This document shows, in pieces, positions 52,050 to 62,195 of a stretch of DNA of 64,000 nucleotides. Source of the stretch: Muricea muricata (lineage: Eukaryota > Cnidaria > Anthozoa > Malacalcyonacea > Plexauridae). Position numbers and translations under genes: made by a program. The stretch covers positions 6,694,176-6,758,175 of the forward strand of contig OY979723.1 in the NCBI GenBank assembly GCA_963855995.1, written 5' to 3'. Position 1 is the stretch's first letter; every line of letters starts with the position of its first letter. Below the pieces are notes generated by a model. That model ran no database searches, was not told the origin of the DNA, and saw nothing but the letters and a program-made list of their open reading frames with translations.

Positions 52050-52575
52050 GTATTGAGATTTACGATTCCGAGATATATGTAACTATGTAACGCCTACAGT
52101 TTTGATAGAACCAAGTTTTAAAAAAAGAAAACATTCTAACATTTTAATAAAAAAAATCCCCCGTATTTTTGCTGCGTGTAAATTTAAACATTCAGGTGCA
52201 GGGCTGAAAAAGTGAAAGCAAATATTTGAAGTAAGACCGAATTATTTCAAAAAACGTCAGGGTTAGCCAATTTTTGTCTCGCTACTCTTTTGAAAAACGC
52301 GAGAATTGCAGGTTTACACTTGAAATCCTGTGTACCTAGTATTATTTTTTAACGGACAAAGAATGTATGTCACAATGATATGAACCAGTACCTCAGTGCT
52401 AGCAAATTTTTTTAGAAAATTTAGAGTGAATGTCAGTATAAATTCCAACAATTTTATATTTCCGTGGCCAAAGCTCAAAAATCGATTCTTCTTTTTTTCA
52501 TGCGTAGTTGAATGTGTCTTGAGATGTACCGTATGCTCTACGTAGTCATGCTTTTGCTTATTTTTGAGAAAATAA

Positions 52576-53470
52576 ATATGTTATTTACCGGATGGGAAGT
52601 CCGTACTGGAGAAATATTTTGTCGAGACAAAATATTTTTCCAGTACGGACCGACCCAAAACGGTAAATAACGTTTTTATTTTTTTCTGCGTGATGCATGA
52701 TTAAACTTTTACAAAAATCCAGTGTTGCGAACATGCTTTGAGATCAGCTAGTTTGTTACTTTTCTTCAATGTTTATTCAAGCATGGCTGACAAACAGCTA
52801 AACGAAGACTATACTTTCTGTGCTACTGATGTTTTTTACTCAATACAGCAATGAAAAAGGTAAAGTTAATACGATTTTTTATTTTATCGTTCGTTTTACA
52901 AAACAAACAGGGTTGAAATATGCGTTTTGACACAGAAAGTTTGATTTTCGATTAGCGAAAATCAGATTTAGTTTTTGACAACATTTAATAATAAAATTTT
53001 AAGTCCAGGAATCAACTTTAAACTACAGGTTAGTAGTCGAAGTGTTACTAAACAATATTATTTTTGGGTTTTTTGCTTATTTATATATATGAACAATATT
53101 TTTGCGTTTTACTTTTGGATGAGTACCGTGTATAATATGTACGCCGGCTTTTACATGTACGGCTTTGCTCGGCTTTGTTTGTAAAATTTTGTTATAGATT
53201 CTGCCGTTTTTTTCGTTGTTTCAAGTAAATTTTAATCTTCAAAAGACATCTGCTGAAGTCAATTCAGTCTATTTCCTATCTTTAATTTTGTTAGATTGTT
53301 TTTTGGCTTTTAGACACTTTTATTCAAGTTCAACAATCAGCTCCACTCCTTGGTCTGTTTTAAAAAAATAACTCTTTTGGCCCGCGGGCCAAAATATGGT
53401 AAAAAGCCGCCCGCTCGTGCAGCCAATCAAACTGCAGGAAATTACAAAATAACTCTGGTCGGGCACAAAA
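52576..53470. mobile_element. 0.9-kb insertion inside the left inverted end
   Basis: The uninterrupted right arm shows that TTTTTGAGAAAATA and AGGGATTTATAG are contiguous in the parent. Here about 895 bp separate them. The insert begins with a ~90-bp palindrome (52580-52671) and ends near a GGCCCGCGGGCC palindrome (about 53380). No ORF motif is recognised; class unknown. Confidence 0.6.
52580..52671. repeat. Long palindrome (possible cruciform)
   Basis: GTTATTTACCG...GTCCGTACTGGA.AAATATTTTGTC pairs with its inverse across a GA centre, leaving only a few mismatches in ~90 bp. Confidence 0.75.
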
Positions 53471-53740
53471 AAAGTAAGGATTTATAGCCACCTTTACGAA
53501 ATCGCTATTCTCATTGCGAAAGTCGAAAGTATGCACGAGTTTGGGAAACGAAATTTGTCCTCTAAAAATTTATCCGTACCGATTTAAAATCACCTTTAAC
53601 GTTTTCCTTGCGAAGTAGCTACTCAGTAAACCAACTTTTACGAAATTTGATATAAGATCTGTACACTAAATAATCTTTATTTTTAGAAATATATTGTTAC
53701 TCTACCAAAACTGTCCAGCATTTGGCAACGTTTTTGAATA

Positions 53741-54508
53741 TTTCTGATTTGAATTTTTGTGACTTCTAAAATATTTGAACTGTTGATTACTCCGCCTGCC
53801 CGTAGGACGTGACGGAGTTCGCCACGCTCAGTTTTTTGTTTTATTTTTTTGGTGTCGAGAGTTGGGCTGCCATTTCTGAGGTTCCTGGTAATTGAGCTTT
53901 TTTACCTAATTCTAAGTTACGAATGTCAATGAATAATTGAATATATCATAGCCTTTCCATAAGTGTTTGCTGCATGGGTTTGATGTTCAACTTCAATCGG
54001 TTCCTGATAACGCTCGTTTCCTCATTCACATCATGAAATATTTTTTGATATATTCGTATTTATCTGTCTCAATGATTAGTTTACTAGATGCTGTTTTCTT
54101 TAGATCGCATTTTTTACTTGCAGCAGTGAGTTGTTCGTTGACAAATTATTCGGAAGTGAAAATATCAACTTTAAAAAGACTTCGAGGCAAAATAATGTAT
54201 TTGGCTCATTGTTCATACAAAAAACAAAACACGAAATGTGTTTAATGCAATGTACATTTCAAATTTCCAAACAATAACTCTTATCTTCCTGCATTATTGT
54301 ATGTTTACGTACTGTGCAAATATAACATTGGTACTCAATGGCAGGTGTATAGTTGATGGTTGCTTTATCCTTGGCAGGTGCAGTTGCCTATAAAATTCTT
54401 TATAGGGCTTCTCCCTCTTTACCTTGATAAAGGAGGTGTCTAAGTCATAAAATGTGCATATTTCTTGCAACATCGATATCGAAAATTTCGAGAGCTTCGA
54501 GCCTGTTG
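53741..54508. other. No recognised gene inside the large element
   Basis: Only a motif-free 92-aa plus-strand ORF (53967-54245) occurs. This is probably the 3' flank of the minus-strand gene. Confidence 0.4.
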
Positions 54509-55454
54509 CTAAATCACTAGGTTGTAAGTATCAAAAATCATGGGTTGAATTAGACCTATTACGTTGATGATATTTGTGATAAGATTTTCAATATCTTCCT
54601 CTTCTAACTGAGCTTCTAATTCCTCTCCCTCATCCTTTGATTCGCCAACTTGAGCCGCACTCTTCTTGCAAGCGAGAGAAGAAACTTGGGATTTGCTCTG
54701 CTGTAAGGTACTCACTTGCATCGAACAAAAAAGAGCCGTCGAGCTTTCGCGCTTTTCTCATTGATATAGAACGTTATTAGCATCCACCTTGTGATCGGTT
54801 TGCTCTCCAGCTTCGAACAACTTGATATATAGATAAAGCTTTTGATTCTCAATAAATCTCTTTATCAGCACTGTTGGCTTTTCAGCGCCCAACCTTTTGG
54901 CAGTCGTTCTAAAGCGAGACATGAACTTAGGTCGTCCGGCCTCTGGCACTCAAGCGATGTACATAGTGTCAAGTTTCGTCGCGTACGCTAGCATAGCTTT
55001 GTCAAGAATGTTTCACGTTCCAGTGCATACTTATGCTTCCCGCTACCAAGGTGGTTTTCAAGGTCGGAAAATCGTTGAAACGACTTAAAGTGCTACTAAA
55101 CCCAAAATGGGTTTTTGTTGATTCAGATAGATCGTAAAAAGTTAGTTAATAAGTTCAAGATTAGTTTTTGTGTTAAACGCTTAGTTTCGGAGATATATCG
55201 GGTCAAAGTCGGAAATTTTGCCAGTTTTTGAGAAAAAGTCGCGCCGCCGATTTCGAAGCAAGAGGCCTGGGTCCGTGGAACACATTTTCGAAAACAACAA
55301 GACTTTTCTATTGAGTGACACCAATGTTGTGGGATTTTCGTTCGATAAATAACCAAACGTTGTGTCGTTTATGGGTTTTCAAACACTGCTGATAAAGACA
55401 ATGGTATATTCAAATACGAGATACCTTTTTGGAAAATAATTCGTCTGTAGCGGC

Positions 55455-55645
55455 TAAATGAATGAAGAAATATGTGAACTTCGTCCGACGCAAAAGAGAT
55501 AAATAGACGCCAACACGTTCAAAAGCACTTCACTGAAGATTGTTTTGAGTGCGGTTCTGTCACTATTGAGAAGTTCAAGACTCCAAGGCCTAAGAAAGAC
55601 AGTTTGGAGCTTGTGTCTTTGCTACGTTGGACACCAATAGAGAGC
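55455..55645 (+). pseudogene. THAP zinc-finger remnant in Kolobok 2
   Basis: VNFVRRKRDK, then after a stop and a frame change HFTEDCFECGSVTIEKFKT and PRPKKDSL. F.RRKR and H-F-T-E-D-C-F-E are the C-terminal half of a THAP finger (compare EHFTPDCFEE in Kolobok 1). The N-terminal C..C half is not recognisable. It starts about 360 bp inside the left end. Confidence 0.65.
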
Positions 55646-57369
55646 AAAGTGAACGCACAAAATGCGTGAAGCGAAGAGAAGTAAGCTGATTTTGCATACT
55701 AAATAACTCGGTGTATATATTTTAGTGAAGTCGCTTAACCAAACGATCTGTACTGGCGAGTACAAACTTGGGCACCCCCTCTACAATTGATTAACTATGC
55801 CTCCTAATCAATTTAAGAACGGGTGCCTAAAATTTTCAAGTTAGGGGGGTGTTACCACAGTGAGGTGGTACGTTAACGGTTGGCAATGTTTCTCTGCCAG
55901 TCAATGATATTTAATGTGAGAACATCAAACAGGAAATTTTATATGCCCATTTATCTGTTGTCAAGTCCATGTCTTTGAACAATATCCCAACACCTTATTA
56001 TTAAATACAATGATTGAGTAAAACATGAACAAGCATCCCGAACCGTTATTTCAAAAACGGAACTCCCCCCGGGATGATAAATTTTGTGAATATCTTCATT
56101 ACACCCCCAAAAACATTTCAATTTGACTTTGGAGTCGCGGGGAAAGAAATACTGACTTTGTCCGCTTTGTACAGATCTTGCCAATTTTTGCCGCTAAGCG
56201 ACCGGACTATTTGGTTTATAAAGCGTAAAGTCGAAAATTTAAAGTTACTGCGTATCATTTGCATATTATATATCATTCAGGATTCCTGATATAGATGCTA
56301 AAATGCATATACGTTTTTTTAATTATAATTCACTATTGTCTTTTGTATGAAATTTAATATCTGTGTCATGTCCTGTTTATAGAGTGTCATGAGCCATTGG
56401 TGAAAGGCGATGACGCCTACCGATGATGGAGCCTTCACATCATAACAGCATGTTAGTGCAGCAACTGAAACTGCAGCAATGGTGACTGATCTGCCCGTGG
56501 AACCAAAAGGAATGACAATACTAATAGAATATATTGAATTTTTACTTGCAGAGATATGTACAAATTGGTCATTGCAGGAAACATCCATACCACTGCCACA
56601 AAGAAAATGGACAATATCCTTCCTTTCCCCCTGACATCCAAAAACAGTCCAACACTCCATCAAAACCTAGAAATATTCCCCTTGATATTTAAGCATGCAT
56701 CATTAATTATTTTCACCCCTCCCTTCCCCAGGCATCTCAAAACAGTTTTTCTGCGTATTCCTCTGGGTATCATAAATTTCCTCTGTTGAGGTATATGTAT
56801 CTTTTCTGGAATTACCCAATATGCTCTTAGGCAAAAATGTTTTGAATCTAATGAACAGCACAGCATTCAGGTGTGAAAAAAGCAGAAATTAGTTATATAA
56901 AGTCCTTAAAAATAGTTCTGATATTTAGCAAAAAAATAACAGACAATGCAGATACTAGTTAAATCTATAGTATTTATGTTAAAGCATGCAAATATTTATC
57001 AGTTTAGTTTTATGTAAACAGCACTAAACTAAACTGATATTTCATGTTCACCATGCAAACATACATAAAGCTTAATGCAAAAAGTTGTTCAAGAAAACAT
57101 CTAAACTATTGTTTATAAACATATCAACTGTTAGGGGAACTTATTGTTATGTTCATCATGTAAGATACTGTAAATGGGTTGGGGGCTTGGGGGCTTAATT
57201 TCTAACATTTGATCCTCAATGATGAGCCAATATAAATGCTGTTTTGGGACCTTCTTGCATATTTTTATATGTATGTTTGGCATGTTGATCATGTATACCT
57301 GTACACTACATGGTCCATGATCTAAAAAGGTCAATAAGCACTTCTCCCATAACACAATTTGATATTTAG
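55646..57369. other. Interior of Kolobok 2, no recognised gene
   Basis: AT-rich with short ORFs of no recognised family (for example 56319-56663 -). The transposase core expected here is absent, either deleted or replaced. Confidence 0.45.
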
Positions 57370-58138
57370 TTACTGCCTGTCATCACTTGTTTCTAATTTT
57401 TCATAGCCAGTGAACCATTTGCCTTTGATCTCATAGGTTGATTGAATAATATTGTATGTACAAGCAGGTAAAAGAATCCTCTTGTTTTTCAGCTGGCCAT
57501 GTACCATACAAGTAAATTGCCTGTAGGCAACAACTCCAAGAAAACTAAATGAAAAATATTGATGTTATACTTTATATATATATAATGTTCATTAAACCAA
57601 AGTTATGTGGGTCAATATGTTGTTTACTTTTGCTTTTCACCATACTGGCTGTAGCGATGACCATCGCAAGTTTTAAAATTCTCAGCTGTATGTTCTAATC
57701 ACAATTAATTATAAGAAGTAGCAGGAAATCAAGGATAATCTATAATGCATTTCAGTGATGCTTCCTTATTTTGTTCCCCTGAATCTGAGCAAACGTTTCC
57801 CATGAATTTGATGCAGTTATCAATTTCTCGGCAACAATAACATTCTTTAGCATTTTGTAATAGTTCCATTTTACAATTTCCACAGCTAAACCTAAAATCC
57901 AGAAGCGATATTTTACTACACACACATTAACACATTCGTATACGGTAAGTGTAAAGTCTATGTTATGTAAAATCAGTAAAATTTACCATGTCATAACAGA
58001 TTCGCTTTCGCCAAAACGGAGTTGTTGCAGTCTTTCCTTGTCTTCTTCTCGTCTTCGATTATACTCTTCGAGTCAAGTTTCATCTGGCATGGGTTCATCA
58101 AAATAGGCCTCCATGTCACTATTGTCGTCGTCGTCCAT
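57370..58138 (-). pseudogene. P2X7 ballast-domain gene in Kolobok 2, three parts, broken
   Basis: Exon 1 (58138-57987): MDDDDNSDMEAYFDEPM, an acidic start, with one in-frame TGA and ending in a split Trp codon (ATG ACA TG|GTAAAT). Exon 2 (57891-about 57729): FSCGNCKMELLQNAKECYCC, REIDNC and LKCIIDYP, the Cys-rich zinc site. A final exon (57544-57370): LGVVAYRQFTCMVHG, RILLPACTYNII, WFTGYE, stop. These are the consecutive blocks of the P2X7 ballast domain (C..C..CC, then AYRQF, LP.C). The middle part (AVCLNHWVL in Kolobok 1) is not found intact. The intron after exon 1 lies at the same codon and phase as in Kolobok 1. Confidence 0.75.
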
Positions 58139-60807
58139 GTTGCTTCACGATCGGCTTCAATGCTGCTGTTCTCGCTTTCTTTGGCATATTAGATGAAGCA
58201 TCGCTGTAAACACTTGAATCAGATTGTAAGCTGGACATTTTTCTCTTACTTTTGACTTTTTGTTAGTATTTTCTCGGTTTGTCTTAGCAAAATTGGTCGA
58301 ACTGTAATGTTTTTCTCTAGTAATTGAAACACGAGCGTTCCACGGATCCAGTCCCCCAGCGTGCGCTACTTTTTTCCAAAAGTTCCGACTTTGACCCGTT
58401 ATATCTCCGAAACTAAGCGTTTAACGCAAAAACTAATCTTGAACTTATTAACTAACTTTTCACGATCTATCCGAATCATCAAAAACCCATTTTGGGTTTA
58501 GTAGCACTTTAACGTATCTGTTTTCTGGGCACGGAAACAGCTTAGACGCTTGTGAAATTTCCGCGGTTTCCACGGCGTTTACAGAGTAAAGGTACGCTTT
58601 TGTTTTGTTTTTGGTCGTCGCAGCTTTTCGATCACGAGCCCCTTTACCACCTTTGGGGTCCGAAAAATAAATTCTTAATTATCTCCACCTCGTATTCTGT
58701 TGCAATTTGCTGCATGGCCAATAAGTTGAATGCACTGTGGTAGCACCCGGGGTTGTCCTGACGAAGGAAAATCTTCTTGATTTCAGACCTGTCTAGGTAT
58801 AAGTTGGTTAACAACAATGTCGATAATCGCGAGTACTGGAAAACATGAACGAACGTCAAGGACCCTAAACAATCGTCTCGCCTTGTCATAGCTGCGAAAA
58901 AGTGCCATGAATCCCACTCTTTCCAATCCAATCGGATTAGCTTTCACCATAGGAAAGCTTTCACCAGAACTGAGTTCGAGTCGAGTTCGCGAAGGTGGTT
59001 AAGTCAGGCTTCGTCTTGGTTGATGTCACGTAGTAGGTGACCTTTCCAGGTCATTATATTCTTCTTAGATTGAGTAACAACGTATTCCATTTCGATTTTC
59101 TCTTCGTTGTCAATGGCTGATAAATCCTTCAAAGTCGTTTCAATGCCTTCGAAAATAGAAGGTATCAACTCACACCTGTCATATTTTAGGTCATGTTCAT
59201 GAGCACATTGAGTGTTGAAATCTCCATTATTTGCATCGCCCAGGGCATACGGCCTGCAATGGTCGACGACACGAGAGCTGGTCACAACGTGAACCCGAAA
59301 TATCAAGAAACATGTAGTTATATTTTTTTAGTTTTCAGGAAAAGAAAATAACCGATTATATTGCATACCTTGTAGTCACTTGTAGTGTGACCTCGCCCAT
59401 ATTCATAGCCTAACATCTCAATTACTTGGACGTCATCGGAGGCTATTGCAACATCTGCAGTAAAGTAGTCCAATCCTTGTAATGATTTCCTAATAGAAGC
59501 ACTGCATACATTCAAAGTTCTGCATCGACTACTGTGGCTCATTGGGGCGAATCCAGTTTCCTGGTAATAGCTCTGGTATTGCTGCACCTCTTGTTCAGGT
59601 ACAATGTGCGAACAACATTGGGAACTGTAACTTTTGTAGATAGCTTCATGGTCTTTTATTCAAATGCTGGTGACAAATGTTAATAAATGGTCAAGTTTAT
59701 CAGCTGAGATGCGAACACGAGTAGCTTTTCCAACGGTAAGTGGAGAACCCGGCCAAAATAGTAATGTGCGATGGCGAGCCACGTTAGAAAGGTATCTAGT
59801 GAGTCCTGAAACCCAACTTTTTAGGATGGGAAGGAGACTTTGTCGGCCATGATTGGTAATATCTGCCGTCTTATGCTCCATTGACATCCATTATTGTAGC
59901 AGTCGACAAGGGATTTCATTAGCGTCTTATCAACACTCTCCTGTCGTCTTCTAGTGTTGATTGTACAGAATATTCGTGCTGGCTGGGGCAATTTCCTCTA
60001 AAACTGCGGAAACAACTTGTTTCGCTTTACGGATATGGCGTCGCTTGGTTCTCTGCGAAGCTTTTTCCACGTGCAGCAAGAAATAAATTGAGGTCTGTCG
60101 GACTTTGTTTTGTGTCTCTTTCTTCTAGAAGCGAGGAATCAGATGGTGTGTATGTTGTGCATGGGGTGTCTATGCGGCAAGTTTTTGCGTGTAATGCAAT
60201 TCTGGACTGTTTTTAGCTGATGTACTTGTGACTTCGTCCCCCTATTAAATTTAAATCACAGTTGGACTGACATTGCATAATTTGGAACAAAATTTTATAA
60301 ATTACACACACTATCCTGTTAATAATAATGCTAGCTTTTCAGTTTCTTCTTCCAAAACTTGCATCACTGAATCTGATGTTCCATTTTCCAAGTCCTTCAA
60401 TACTCCGCGGCACTTTTTGCAAATATCTGAAATATCCACGGTACGCATGTTCTTTCGCTTTACAATGAATTTTTCGGGAAGAAATGAAGACAATTGCCTG
60501 AGCCAGGGGCGACAACTCTCCTGTATTTCGAAATATTATTTTCGGATCCTTGCGGCACTCTACATGTAGTATTACCTCCTCTTGTCAAACTTGTGCCTAG
60601 GGCTGCACGGTGGTAGGGACAGATCGTCATTGAGTCGATGCTTTCTTTGGGCTTGTCAGACCACGCCACCCGAGACAAAATGAGACCAATCTCATCCGTA
60701 AACCCCGAAAAGCTATGTGACGACAAAAGCCTTGTGATATCCTTTGGACATGACAATAAGGAATAATTTTGGTCTGGCGTTTTCGATCCTTGGCGTCGTA
60801 ACCGCAA

Positions 60808-61119
60808 GGACTACCTGCAATAGACTTGAACGAACAACATGCTTTTATTATCGGTAAAACTGCTTTAGTCGAATACTGCTGACTTCTATTTTAACGGGTA
60901 ATTTGACTGTAGTGAAATAGGACAACGGTGTAGGAGCGGGAATTTTGTAAGTAAAGAATGAAGGGAACACATTTTCTGTGTACCTGCATGTAAACAGAAT
61001 TGGTAGGCAAATAATGTTACCATACATGCAACTCTTAAAAGTTTGTTATTGAATGAGTTAAATATATTTAGTCTATTAGTATTTGCTGTCTTAATGACCT
61101 TTATACAGCCAAACCGGAT
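60808..61119. other. No recognised gene; 5' flank of the DDE-like gene
   Basis: AT-rich, no motif. It could hold the promoter of the minus-strand gene. Confidence 0.35.
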
Positions 61120-61456
61120 GTTGTCTTCCCGGCTACATTGCAATATTGCAACGCAATGTTGCAATTTTGGCGTGCAAGTTTCTCCGAGCAAATTGCAATC
61201 AATTTGAGAAGGTCGACCGTTACTCTTTTTTATAAAAATAGAGGTAAGTTTGTTCGACAAGCCTGTAATGTGCGTATATTTAAGCGTGTTTAGGTGTAAA
61301 CGTCAAATTTGTATGAAATACCGTAAAAAATAAATTACATTTTGTTACAAAATGTTCAAATATATTGTTAAAACATTGGACAGCAAGTTACGTTTTAAAA
61401 CGACCGCAATTTGCTGCGAGCAACTTGCACATCAATATTGCCATCCGGAAGACAAC
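61120..61456. repeat. Inverted-repeat (MITE-like) segment rich in TTGCAA motifs
   Basis: GTTGTCTTCCCGG...CAATATTG (61120-61148) is inverted at about 61432-61456 (CAATATTGCCATCCGGAAGACAAC, shown shortened). TTGCAA/TTGCAC words recur on both arms. No coding; target duplication unclear. Confidence 0.5.
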
Positions 61457-62195
61457 TTCGTTTAGCATAGTTTATGAACTCAGCACTGCGGTTATTATCG
61501 CCGGATGGGTGTGTTCATACGACATTGTGATGTCTTGATTTTTGTAAGTATAGTGGGAGCTTGTACTAAAGCTAAAGTCAGTCAGAATAAGATAAGACTT
61601 GGCATTGAAGTGCATTGATAACAGAAGTGGAAAAAAATTATGCAAAGTGAGAAATTTGACGTCAAAATTCTCCAATCTGTAATTCGACACCTGGTTATTT
61701 GCCAAAGAACAATTTATATCAATCGAAAACCAGAAATGCGGAGAGTAAAAAGTGATAATCTTAAATGATTTGAAACTTTATCGCAAGTTCAAAAACGTTG
61801 TCCAATGTTGGACAGTTGTGGTAGAGTAAAAATATGTTTCCAAAAATAAAGATTATTTAGTGTACAGATCGTAGATTAAATTTCGTAAAAGTTGGTTTGC
61901 TGAGTAGCTACTTCCCAAGGAAACTATTAAAGGTCATTTTAAATCGGTACGAATAAATTTTAGGGAACAAATTTTGTTTCCCAAACTCGTGCATACTTTC
62001 GCAATGAGAAGGGCCATTTCGTAAGGGTCACTATAAATCCCTATTTTCTCAAAAATAAGCAAACGCATGACTTCGTAGAGCATACGGTACATCTCAAGAC
62101 ACATTCAACTACGCATGAAAAAATACTGAGCCAAGTCGATTTTTGAGCTTTTGCCACTTATTGTTTGATTTTTGATGACATCCACTCTTAAGGTT

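Larger units (their letters stand above)
55089..58508. mobile_element. Kolobok DNA transposon 2, TTAA-flanked, different family, transposase lost
   Basis: The ends AGTGCTACTAAACCCAAAAT and its inverse are flanked by TTAA (55085-55088 and 58509-58512). Inverted similarity covers about 130-180 bp (left 55089 onward, right 58508 inward). Removing it restores a continuous reading frame (YVK|SFQ) in the host element. It retains a THAP remnant (+) and a P2X7-ballast gene (-), facing each other, but no recognisable transposase core. The end sequences are unlike those of Kolobok 1 and the MITE. Confidence 0.88.
54509..60807 (-). pseudogene. DDE-transposase-like gene of the large element, split by Kolobok 2
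   Basis: Minus-strand order, through stops and frame changes. N-terminus (60807-60310): EIGLILSRVAW, TICPYHRAALG and a helical end. A middle region (about 59890-59400) includes KSLQGLDYFTADVA. Then VVDHCRPYALGD..N.DF, C.HEHDLKYDRCE and WKGHLLRDINQD (about 59270-59010). Next are TLVHVF-like and RQDNPGCYHSA, then FSDPKGGKGARDRKAAT in another frame (about 58650). The C2H2-like finger PCPENRYVK|SFQRFSDLENHL is split at TTAA by Kolobok 2. C-terminal blocks LPKGWALKS and NQKLYLYIKLFEAGEQT follow (54900-54800). The motif series matches an uncharacterised family common in cnidarian genomes. The two acidic blocks look like a DDE catalytic core; superfamily not named. Confidence 0.65.
52424..62195. mobile_element. 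Large element with ~410-bp inverted ends carrying a DDE-like gene
   Basis: 52424-52575 plus 53471-53735 (left) is inverted at about 61787-62195 (right). Shared tracts include CATGCGTAGTTGAATGTGTC, CACTAAATAATCTTTATTTT and CAAACTCGTGCATACTTTCG, on one strand or its inverse. Between them lie a decayed minus-strand gene of a transposase-like family and a nested Kolobok. The outermost bases are approximate; TTAG/TTAA at the borders hints at a TTAA target. The left arm is split by an 0.9-kb insert. Confidence 0.65.

Noticed and set aside
52576..53470. Helitron insertion
   Set aside because: A 3' palindrome exists, but no TC start or CTRR end could be placed at the borders.
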